DNA of 64,000 bases, taken from NCBI GenBank assembly GCA_027943335.1, contig BSBK01001870.1, forward strand, positions 434,001 to 498,000, given 5' to 3'. Below, piece after piece: positions 46,746 through 57,019 of the stretch. Position numbers and translations under genes: made by a program. Each line of letters begins with the position of its first letter. Position 1 is the stretch's first letter. Source of the stretch: Chamaecyparis obtusa. Its lineage: Eukaryota > Streptophyta > Pinopsida > Cupressales > Cupressaceae. The notes under the pieces were generated by a model. It was not told the origin of the DNA and made no database searches. It saw only the letters and a program-made list of their open reading frames with translations.

Positions 46746-48464
46746 TGTTTGTTGCGCTAGCCACGTTATTTGTCCTTGATTACACATAGACAGAAAGGTG
46801 GCTTATCCTTTACGTTGGATATTTAACTTAAGCACTTTTGTCACATGTCTTATAAGCGCCAAAGTTATTTAACTTCACAAATACGTAATCATAAGTTGGT
46901 TTTGACTCACGGGAGTTATGATTTGAAAGGATTTTAATTAACTCATGGTGTCTAGCTTGGGTTTAAGCGGATGTCAAAATATTTTCATTATGATTTGGGA
47001 GATTGCTTTTTGCAGCCAAAAGTTGGTTCAAACACATTATTTGGTCTGCTCTTTCTCAAACCCTAATGTGAGTGTCGCCATTGGGTAAACTGATCATGAA
47101 AATGCTCAACATCAGTGTTCAACGAAATTTGGGGTTTGACTATATTGTACTACGCGTTGAGCTCTCTATTTTGATGGTAATCTTGTCAAGTTTGATGGAC
47201 TCTACAAACAATTTCTCTTCTCAGATTCTATGGGTAAACGCTATTTGCTATTTGCATTCCTAATACAGGTATGATCTTGGTCATTTGCTCCACTCTCAGT
47301 TTGGATGAAACGGTAAATGATGATATCATAACTTTGTTTCAAGAAATTATGAAGCTTTTCATATGGGATTTAAAGTTAAATCTGTTACAGTTTATATTGG
47401 CATTCAATTGCATAAAACAAGTAATCTCTAAAATCTCAGTACCCTATTATGAGGGTAACCAACATTATGATTGATGTCTGTTGTCATGAATTGGTTAAAG
47501 ATTTGGTAACTTGATAGCATTATGGTTAAAGATTTGATCAAATGAATCATTGGTTGGGGATTAACATATTTCTTTGTCATTCTTTTATATTACTCAGGGT
47601 TATTGAAATATGGTTGTAACCGAATTGGTCAAACCGTTTCTATACGGTTGGTTCTCACGGGCTTTGAACATGAAGGCTGTTACAATTTTCCTAAAGGAGT
47701 TTTTTCAGTGCCTTGAATAGAAAAAAATATTGCTATTAATGGAATTCAATTTTGAACTTTGCAAGGGTTTCATCTTACTCGATGGTTTACAGTTTTTGTT
47801 TTAGTTGGAATAACATGCACAACTGTATGTATATACCTTTCGATGAGATGGATATATATAGATGCAAAAGTGTGTGAAAAGATAGAAAAAAGAGTAAGAG
47901 TATTTTGGTGGTAAAACGTTATATTATTGAAAGATTTGAGATCTCAGTGAGCATATTGAATATCTATTGATTTGTAATAAAGGTTCATTATAATATAGTT
48001 GCAAAATAGATTCCACTCAAAACTATTGAAACTTTAGGGGTTGTAGCTCCTTGCAGTAGGTGCTGCTAAATTGGTTGTAAGAGTTGGTGCTCGGATTTAT
48101 AAAAGGGGGAGTGATTTTCTCCCTATGACAAAATGTAGTTAGGTTTTGAGGGTTTCCACTCAACACAATTTTATGTGTCATGGTTTTTGATCTAATTCTT
48201 TTACATTCCTTGCATGTTCTGATACTTATAGTTCTTTAATCCAGTATCATGAAATGTTGATCTTCTCTTTTGGTTATGTCATTGCTTTACATGTGGTATA
48301 AAGTTTATGGTTAGTCTCTTATTGAAGTCTTGGTACAACTTTTGGAAAGTTAATTGTTGTCATTTCTATTTTTCATGGTATCTAGTTCTATATAAAAAAA
48401 AGGAAAATAATTAGTCTTGTAAAACTCTGATTCACTCCCATCTCAGTGTTCTTCACTTTCAACA
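46746..48464 (+). repeat. Copia 5' LTR (1.72 kb, contains extra segment)
   Basis: It begins TGTTTGTTGCGC and ends TTCACTTTCAACA, with TG...CA and TGTT...AACA ends. It matches the 3' LTR along its length, except for about 766 bases at 47123-47888 that are absent from the 3' LTR. Confidence 0.82.
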
Positions 48465-48466
48465 AT

Positions 48467-48478
48467 TGGTATCAAAGT
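48467..48478 (+). promoter_or_regulatory. Copia primer-binding site
   Basis: TGGTATCAAAGT lies two bases after the 5' LTR. It is one or two changes from the usual initiator-methionine tRNA site TGGTATCAGAGC. Confidence 0.8.
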
Positions 48479-48536
48479 GTAGGGTCCTCTTTTGTAAGTC
48501 TACCCCTAGGACTGATCCTGCTCTTTGGAAGTGATA

Positions 48537-49450
48537 ATGGCTCAAGCAGAAGGTGCCTCACTTACCAGAGCCCCTTTGTTCGATGGTTCTGATTATGTTT
48601 CTAGCAAGTTAAAATGGAAGCATTTATTAATTCCCTAGATGTTAGAATGTGGGAAGTTGTCACTAGCAAGTATACTGTTCCATCTGTTGTTCCTATTGAT
48701 GCAGACGAAAAAATAAGTTTGAACTAGATAAAGAGCTCGGTTTGCTATTTTGTGCGGGCTATCAAAAGATGTGTTTGTGAAGGTTATGTATTGCAAGTCA
48801 GCTAATGAGGTATGGACAAAACTTGAATCTATCTATCAAGGTGATAGTAAAGTTAAAGAGTCTAAGCTTATTACTTTAAAGAGTCAATTTGATGCATTAA
48901 AATGAATGAAGATGAAACAATGGCAAACTATTTTCTTCGTATTGATGAAGTAGTTAATGCACACAGAGGACTTAGTGAGAACGTGGAAGAATATGATATT
49001 GTTCCTGAAGTGATTAGAACGTTGTTACCAAAATTTGAAACCAAAATATCTGCTCTAGAAGAAAAGAAACATTTTTCTACTATGATTCTACATAAACTTC
49101 AAAGTATTCTTACAACTTATGAGATGAGAGTTGGAAGTACTCCTTCCACCTCTAAAGAAATTGCATTTAAAGCAAAGAACAAGGATGATAGTGAATCTGA
49201 ACTATCAGATGCTTTTGAAGCATTAATAGTTAGAAAACTCAAAAAGAAATATCAGGGTAAACTACCCTTCAAATGTTTTGGTTGTGGTAAAGTAGGACAT
49301 TTTGCTACAAAATGTCCCTACATTGATCTAAACAATGATGAAGATAAATCAAGAAATTTTTTCAAAAGAAAACCTTGGAATCCTAATAAGAGGTTTAATA
49401 ACTTTAAAAAGAAGAGTCTCATGTCTAAAGAGGACTTTAAACAAAAATAA
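48537..49450 (+). pseudogene. Copia gag, broken
   Basis: An ATG at 48537 opens MAQAEGASLTRAPLFDGSDY, the usual start of plant copia gag. A frameshift follows and the sequence continues in another frame as KMEAFINSLDVRMWEVV. The longest open part is 48902-49450, with the CCHC knuckle CFGCGKVGHFATKC at 49274-49315. Gag packages the element RNA. Stops at the frameshift show it is not translated intact. Confidence 0.85.
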
Positions 49451-50113
49451 ATTTTATAATGGAACTGTATTTCAATATAGTTTCTTTCATGGATATTGTC
49501 ATTATTGTAAAATTTTTGGTCATAAAGTTAGTATTTGCAGATTTCTTGCTTGTAGAAATCCTACTTTTGGACATAAATAGTCCTATGGTTTTCCTAGAAA
49601 CATAAGGTGTTTCAAATGTCTTCTCTATGGTCATACATCAAATTATTGTAAGACAACACAAAAATCTATCAAGGTATGGAGGCCAAAACTAGTGACTAAT
49701 ACAGTTAATTCCATGCTTGTTCAAACAACATCAATTTCTACTAGGTCAATCACTTGGGTCTTGGACAGTGGATGTTCCCATCACATGATAGGGACAAGAA
49801 TAAATTTTTTGTTCAAAAAGATCATCCAGGTGGTTTTGTAAAGTTCGGTGATAATACTGGTCTTTATATTACATGAACATGCATAATGATGCTTAATAAT
49901 GATACACATATGCATGATGTTTATTATGTTGAAGGTTTGAAATATAATTTGTTAAGTATTAGTCAGATCTATGACAGTGGGTATTAGGTATCTTTTAATT
50001 CACATGGTTGTACTATTAAGAACAAGTTAGGGAAAATAGTTGCAAATGAGTTCAAAACACCTGGCAATTTATATAATCTATCTGGTTCAACAAGTCAAGA
50101 GCAAAATATAAGA
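49451..50113 (+). pseudogene. Copia second and third zinc knuckles and protease, broken
   Basis: Two more CCHC motifs follow gag: CHYCKIFGHKVSIC (49497-49538) and CFKCLLYGHTSNYC (49608-49649). The aspartic protease motif WVLDSGCSHHM follows, with its catalytic DSG at 49764-49772. Several stops lie between. The protease would cut the Gag-Pol polyprotein. Confidence 0.82.
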
Positions 50114-50963
50114 ATGTGTGTTATGAGTCAAGTGGAAGAAAACTGGTTGTGGCATAAAAGATTAGGTCACGTCCATTTTGATATCCTAATCCAAATCAAC
50201 AAAAATAAAAATGTCAGAGGTCTACCTCTTCTCAGTAGACCCACAAACTCTGTTTGTAGTGAATGTATCAAAGGAAAGAAAACAAAATCATCTTTTAAAA
50301 CAAAAGAGTTTTTATCTACTATACCATTGGAACTGGTTCACACAGATCTATGTGGTCCAACTAAAACCCAGTCAATAAATGGAGAAAAATACTTCATGTT
50401 GTTCATAGATGATTATACTAGAATGGTTTGGGTAACTTTTCTCAAACATAAATTAGAAGCTTTTGTAGGATTCAAAGTCTTTAGGAAAATGGTTGAAAAA
50501 GAATCTGATCTAAATTTGAAATGTCTAAGGTCAAATAAGGGAGGTGAATTTACATTTTAAATTTTTATTGAGTATTGTGAGAAACATGATATTAAAAGAC
50601 AACACTTTGCTGCTCGTACACCTCAACCAAATGGGGGTGGTTGAGAGAAAAAATAGAACTATAAAGGAAATGACTAGAACTATACCTAATGAGGCTAATT
50701 TACCTAATACATACTGGAAGGAAGCTGTTCATACAATAGTTTACATATTGAATAGAGTTCAAATCAGGGTAAGAACTGCTTGTACTCCTTATGAACTTTG
50801 GTTTGGAAAAACATCTGTTAGACACTTCAAAATTTTTGGATGCAAAAGCTTTATTAAGAATGATACTGACAATTTGGATAGTTTTCAATCAAAATCAGAT
50901 GAAGGTATTTTCTTAGGATTTCTTCACATAGAAAAGCATACAAATGTTTTAATAAACAGTTGA
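50114..50963 (+). pseudogene. Copia GAG-pre-integrase and integrase, broken
   Basis: It opens with the pre-integrase zinc motif (WHKRLGHVHFD, then CSECIKGKKTK), followed by the core with HTDLCGP and FIDDYTR. The second catalytic Asp is replaced: LRSNKGGEF stands where LRSD(R/K)GGEF is usual (Asn codon at 50534-50536). A stop after GGEFTF and a frameshift in the PQPNGVVERKN-equivalent block follow. The enzyme cannot be active. Confidence 0.87.
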
Positions 50964-51243
50964 ACGAAATTGTAGAATAAGTGAATGTGATATTTGATGA
51001 AAATATGAATCTTGTTAGTAATCAGTACAAGATGTTGAAGATGATTCCAATTTAGAACTTGGAAGTTACTCTAAATCAGGTGAACTCCAATGAACAAAAG
51101 AAAGTTTTAGATTCTAAGTGGATACAACTCTTAAGACACCCTCTCGAATTATTGAAAAAAGACATATTGGAACTCTTGTTACATGAGATAAAGATGCTAG
51201 TATAATAACTCGAAGAAAAGATAAACAGGTAGAGCAAGCTCAG

Positions 51244-52160
51244 ATGGTCGAGCACTACTGTCTGGTAACTGAACTTGAACCTCAAACTATTTCTGAAGCA
51301 TTAAATGATAATTTTTGGTTAAATGCAATGCAAGATGAAATTAACCAAACTGAAAAGAATGAAACTTCGGAACTCGTTCCTAGACTTGATCATAAAAATA
51401 TGATAGACAGAAAATGTTTTTTTTCTTTTTCAGAAATAAACTAGATGAATTAGGTAAATTTGTAAGAAACAAAGCTAGATTTGTTTTTAAGGGCTATGCT
51501 CAGCAAGGTGTTGATTTCGGTGAAACATTTGCACCAGTGGCTCGATTAGAGTCCATCATGATGTTTCTAGCTTATGCTTATTTTAAGAATTTTATTGTTT
51601 ATCAGATGGATTTCAAGACAACTTTCTTAAATGGATATCTTGATGAAGAAGTGTACATGGAACAACCAAAAGGGTTGAATCTTCTGAGAATCCAAATTTT
51701 GTTTATAAACTGAAAAAAGATCTTTATGGTCTTAAGCAAGCTCCTAGAGCTTGGTATTCCAGATTAGATTCACACTTCATTACAAATGTGTTTTACAAAG
51801 GGTAGTGTGGATAGTACCTTGTATACTAAAGAAGAAAATGATGATCTTTTGGTAGTAGAACTTTATGTTGATGACATTATATTTGGTTCAACTAATGATT
51901 TCTTGTCACAAAAGTTTTCAGTGATTATGGAATCTGAATTTGAAATGTCCATGTTGGGTCCCTTGAATTTCTTTTTAGGCATTCAAGTCTCTCAGCTTGA
52001 ACATGGATTGTTTATCTCACAAATCAAGTATGCCAAAGAAATGTTAAAAAGATTCCAAAAGGATCAATGTAACTTGTTGGTACTCCTTTGGAAACATGCT
52101 GTAAGTTGGTTAAAATTGATGTTTCTCCTATTGTTGATCAACATGAATACTTATCTATGA
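51244..52160 (+). pseudogene. Copia reverse transcriptase, broken
   Basis: Typical blocks are [55 protein letters not shown] and YVDD at 51864-51875. At least two frameshifts (near 51410 and 51710) and a stop divide the domain. The YVDD aspartates are intact. Confidence 0.87.
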
Positions 52161-52762
52161 TAAGGAAATTAATCTATCTTAGTGCTTCAAGACTTGATTT
52201 GATGCAAGCTATTTGCTTAGTTTCTAGATATCAGGCTGCTCCACATCAATCCCACTTAAATGCTATCAAATGTATTTTTAAATACATTCAAGGTACTTTG
52301 GATTATGGTTTATGGTACCCTAAACATAATGATTTTACTTTAATTGGCTATACTGATGCTGATTGGGGTGGATGTAATGATGATTAACGGAGAACTAGCA
52401 GTGCTGCTTTCCTTCTTGGAGATCGTTTGGCTGCATGACAAAGTAAGAAATAAGAGTGTGTTAGACTCTCTACTACCAAATCTGAGTTTATTGCTGCCAC
52501 TTCTTGTTGTACTCAACTACTTTGGATGTCTTAACCGCTTGCTGATATGGGTATTTTTGTTACAAAGCCCATGACAATATTTTGTGATAACACAAGTGTT
52601 ATTCAAATTTCAAAAAATCCCGTCACACATTCTTGCACTAAACATATTGCTCTTAAATTGCAATTTCTTTGTGACCAAGTTTCATCAAACAAAGTTGCAC
52701 TTACTCATGTCTCTTCTAAAGCACAGGTTGCTGATATTTTCACCAAAGCACTACCTAAATAG
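52161..52762 (+). pseudogene. Copia RNase H, broken
   Basis: The connecting region (YLSASRLDLMQAICLVSRY) leads to RNase H with GYTDADWGG, then a frameshift, then TIFCDNTSVIQISKNP and VADIFTKALPK, the usual end of copia Pol. The stop is at 52760-52762. Confidence 0.85.
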
Positions 52763-52959
52763 AATTTTGAATGCTTACGAGATAGATTGAGAATCTTCTC
52801 TTAGTCTCTTCTTACTGCTCTATGATATTTAATTATGGGAGAACACTTGCTCCCACATGTTACATTTGGTTGTGTTTATTCATATTTTTCACCAAATGGA
52901 AAAATGTTGTTTTCTCTTTCTCTTTGTCCTTGATGACAAAAAGGGGGAGAATTTTGGTT

Positions 52960-53215
52960 CTTGGTTCGTCTATTCAGCTTTGGTTCATGATGTTGGTTTT
53001 CAGTTTTGGTTCATTGGTTCATGATATTGGTTTTAGTGATTAATTGGTTTTAGTGATCTGGTTCTATTCGGCTTTGGTTCATGATGTTGGTTTCAGTGAT
53101 TTATTAGTTCCAATGATATGGTTCTATTCAGCTCTTGTTCATGATGTTGGTTTCAATGGTTTATTGGTTTCAATGATCTAGTTCTATTTAGCTTTGGTTC
53201 ATGATATTGATTGAC
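52960..53215 (+). repeat. Minisatellite before the copia polypurine tract
   Basis: Imperfect units of about 60 bases carry GGTTCATGATGTTGGTTT and GATCTGGTTCTATTCGGC variants, at least four times. They lie between the end of pol and the polypurine tract. Confidence 0.75.
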
Positions 53216-53635
53216 ACAATTTGATAGGGTTCTTTTGGTTCTGGTTCTTGACACACTTGCTCTTGGTAGGCTATATTGGTCTATTTCTTGTTAGTGGGAT
53301 CTTGGCTATTAAAGTTCTTTATATTTGATTATCATTTGATATTAAAATGATGCTTAATATTTTGATCTATAGGCTACATGAAGAGTTGTGTAAATATTCT
53401 TGTTATCATATTTCTGTTCATGGCTTTGTTTTGGTTCCTATGTTGTGATACTGCAACATACATGTTTGTTAGCTTGATTCCTGAAAATGTTTTGGTTCCA
53501 TTTTTTATTTTACAGATTCTTGATGGTTATTTTCAGATATAAGTTTTCCAACATGATAGATGTGCTCATTGACAAGTTCAACATTGTTTGTCTTCTATTT
53601 TTTTGCAATGATGGCTATGTTTTTGCCATCAACAA

Positions 53636-53644
53636 CAAAGGGGG
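53636..53644 (+). promoter_or_regulatory. Copia polypurine tract
   Basis: The AAAGGGGGAG-like tract directly precedes the 3' LTR start and would prime plus-strand synthesis. Confidence 0.75.
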
Positions 53645-54634
53645 AGTTTGTTTCTCTTGCCACATTATTTGTCCTTGATGACACATAGACAGAAAGGTGG
53701 CTTATCCTTTACATAGAATATTTAACTTAAGCACTTTTGTCACATGTCTTATAAGAGGAAACATTATTTGACTTACTTCACAATGAAGTAACCATGAGTT
53801 AGTTTTGACTCACGGGAGTTATGATTTGAAAATATTTTAATTAACTCATGGTTTCTAGCTTGGGTTTAAGAGGATGTCAAAAATATTTTCATTATGATTT
53901 GGGAGATTTCTTTTTGCATCCAAAAGTTGGTTCAAACACATCATTTGGTTTGCTCTTTCTCAAACCCTAATGTGAGTGTTGCCATTGGGTAAACTGATCA
54001 TGAAAATGATTAACATCAGTATTCAAAAAGAGTGAGAGTGTTTTGGTGGTAAAACATTGTATTATTGAAAGATTTGAGATCTAAGTGAACATATTGAATA
54101 TCTATTGATTTTTAATAAAGGTTCATTATAATATGGTTGCAAAATAGATTTCAAATATATCATTCTAAATCCACTCAAAATTATTGAAAGTTTAGGGGTT
54201 TTAGCTCCTTGCTGTAGGTGCTACTAAATTGGTTGTAAGAGATGGTGCTCAGATTAATAAAAGGGGTTTGGATTGGTTTTCTTCCTATGAAAAAACCTAG
54301 TTGGGTTTTGAGGGTTTCCACTCAACACAATTTCATGTGTCATGGTTTTTGATCTAGTTCTTTTAGATTCCTTGCATGCTTTGATACTTATAGTTCTTTA
54401 ATCTAGTATCATGAAATATTGGTCTTTTGTTTTGATTTTGACATTTCTTTACATGTATAAATTTTATGGTTAGTTTCTTACTCAAGTCTTGGTATAACCT
54501 TTGCAAGGTTAACTGTTATCATTTCTATCTTTCATGGTATTTAGTTCTATTATTTTTAAAAAAAGGCAAAATAATTAGAGTCTTGTAACACTCTGATTCA
54601 CCCCCCCTCTCAAAAGTGTTCTTCACTTTCAACA
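53645..54634 (+). repeat. Copia 3' LTR (0.99 kb)
   Basis: It starts AGTTTGTTTCTC, aligned to TGTTTGTTGCGC of the 5' LTR (so the first T of TG is lost), and ends TTCACTTTCAACA. It shares TTATTTGTCCTTGAT.ACACATAG and ACTCACGGGAGTTATGAT with the 5' LTR, but lacks the 766-base segment. Confidence 0.82.
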
Positions 54635-55215
54635 ATGCTTTCAGTAATCTTTAAAGGAAATCCAAATTGTTGATATACTATTGTCATTAAGACCATATAT
54701 GCACACTTAAATTTACTCAAGACTTTGAAAAAGATGACTTTACATTTTACAATATTTAATTCCTCTCTTACCAATGTTACATAATTTATCCCAAGAATCT
54801 AAATGACCACTTTAGCTTTTCCATTTTAAGAATCCTAAATAAGATTGTTAGATTTATCATATATCACAATATTTGCAATTATTACCATATTTCTATTCAC
54901 CCAAGGTACAACTATTTAAGTTGATAACACATGTTACTCCATATTTTTATCTTATAAATATATTTTTAATGGAAAAGATTAAAAAATAAATAAAACAATG
55001 GTTACATCCTCTTCACCATACACAAAATAATGTTATCCATTTTCTTCTTATAAATCTCATCCTTATAAAATAGCTCTCCCAAAATAGTTAGTTCTTGAGA
55101 AGGGTATAGAGTCTAATATATGTTTATGATATTGTAAGGAAAAATATCTTAATCAACAAATTTTTGGCGACTCTACTAGCGAAAAAATGAATAAATTTAT
55201 TAAAGATTAATCACG
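54635..55215. other. AT-rich spacer with possible relic gypsy primer-binding site
   Basis: Mostly AT-rich. At about 55165-55183, TTGGCGACTCTACTAGCGA resembles the TGGCGACTCTGCTGGGGA-type primer-binding site of some plant gypsy elements and is preceded by CAACA, as an LTR end would be. This could be the remnant of an older element into which the next one inserted. Confidence 0.35.
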
Positions 55216-56813
55216 TGTATTGTTGGAAAATAGAAGCACTTCCATTTAGGACTGGTTTAGCCCTCTGAGTAAGTGGTTTGGGGTCATGTCAAATGCCTTG
55301 AATGGGTCTTTGACTGGGATCTGGCTTTTTCCCCCTGTTATGCTTCTCTTTCCACCTATTTTCAGTCTGTTTCTGGTACCTGGTCCTGAGAAATTGAGAT
55401 TCTTGACCTCGGGGTCAAGGTCGACCTTTTGGGTCAAGGTTGACCTCGACCCTAATGTAGGTCAAGGTCAACCTCGACCTTGACCTAGGTTAGAGTCGAC
55501 CTCGACCCTGACCCTGGGTTTAGATTTCAAGTTTCAGAGGTTTCGGGATGTCGGGTTTCGAAAAGTTTATTTTCCTGCTTCTGGGTTGGTTGTTTCAGAT
55601 TTTGGAATGGTAAACTCTTAAATTATATTTAATATAGGTCCATTTCTAGGGGTTAAGGTTTAAATGAGAATTTAATTATCCTATGTCAGCCTCTCTACAA
55701 GTTTGTGCCCTAGACTAGTATAAAAGGAAGCCTTCCTCTCTCATTTCAATCCATCTATCATCTCTCAAGTGCAATCAAGTATCATCTTTTCACATCCGCA
55801 ATCAAGTAATCAAGAAAGAAAGAAAGAAGGAGAAGAAAAGAATTCAAGCATTCATCTTTAAGAATTCAAGTATTCAAGATCCAATTCATTAAGGAGATCC
55901 ATTGGTAGCCATTGAAGGATTCAATCTCTTTGGAGCCCTCTTGTTGAAGATTTCTCCATTCATTTCCATTCAAGCTTCTTCCTATTCCAAGATCCATTCA
56001 AGATTGGTGTTGAAGATCTAATACAATTGATTTGAGACATCCTACATACAATTCTACATTCATTTGGAGTATCCATACTTGTAGGTTCAAGGATTTGAAT
56101 CCTTCACAAGGATTTCAACATAAGTAAGGTGAATTGTTCCATTTACTTTGTTTATTTGCTGCAATTTTAATTACATTTCAAGGTTGATTCCAAATTAAGG
56201 TTTGACCAAGGCAAAACCTTCATCCAAACAACAAAACCCTTTTTCTTACAGGTACAAGTGCGGGACAACGAATTGCAGATCAGATCTGAGTACCCTTTTC
56301 GGTGAACTTCCAGGATTTGTGAACAAAATTTTCGTTGGAACAATGCAGGTCAAGGTCGACTTTTAGGGGTAAGATTGTGCCTCAAGTAAGATCTTACCCC
56401 CGTTTTGGGTCAAGGTCAACCTTTCACAGAAAGACAAAAGGTTTCTGGGTTTTCTCTATTTATGTGTTTCCAGCCCAAATTTGTTTGCAGAAATTCCCGA
56501 AACCGAATACAAACACCAGAAAATAGTATTTTCTAGATTTGTCATATTTTGAGGTTAGTACTTATCTTCAATTCAATTAAGATTTCTATATTTATTTTCC
56601 GTAACAGAATATAGGTTTTTCTCCTTTCTTCATATTCTTTATCAATTGATTCATTTGTGCATTAACCATTTTCTTTGGTTGATCAATTTGGATCTTTCCT
56701 TTGGGAATTTGAGGTTAAGAAGAAGATCCTACTTTTCCCACACACTATATCCCAACCATATTTTATATCCATTACATCTTGGTGAACACACACTTTTTTT
56801 TTAATATATTACA
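55216..56813 (+). repeat. 5' LTR of the gypsy-type element
   Basis: TGTATTGTTGGAAAATAGAA at the start and ATATATTACA at the end. It contains a dense GGTCAAGGTCGACC / TCGACCTTGACC cluster at about 55405-55530 and a shorter one at 56345-56425. The sequence TATAAAAGGAAGCC at about 55719 is a good TATA-type promoter candidate for the element transcript. Confidence 0.82.
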
Positions 56814-57019
56814 TTTTGGTGAACCCGTGATAGACAAATCTTTCTTTTATGGTGTTAGATCTTGCATTTATATTTTGTATAAATTAAAAATACAAAAGCA
56901 TTCATTTATTCATGCTTTGTGTTTTCCTAGTTTAGTTCATTTTTGCATTGCATTGGTATATGAGCTTTACTACCTCTAGTCCTACTTATAATATTCTAGT
57001 TAGATGAAGTCGTAGACTT

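Larger units (their letters stand above)
46746..54634 (+). mobile_element. Ty1/copia LTR retrotransposon, decayed
   Basis: Two LTRs flank an internal region with primer-binding site, gag, protease, integrase, reverse transcriptase, RNase H and polypurine tract in copia order (integrase before reverse transcriptase). Each gene is broken by stops and frameshifts. The LTRs differ by many substitutions and by one large indel, so the insertion is old. No unambiguous 5-bp target duplication is present: CAACA precedes the 5' LTR and ATGCT follows the 3' LTR. Confidence 0.9.

Noticed and set aside
47072..47474. Short ORFs in the extra segment of the copia 5' LTR
   Set aside because: No motif, no codon pattern, and absent from the other LTR.
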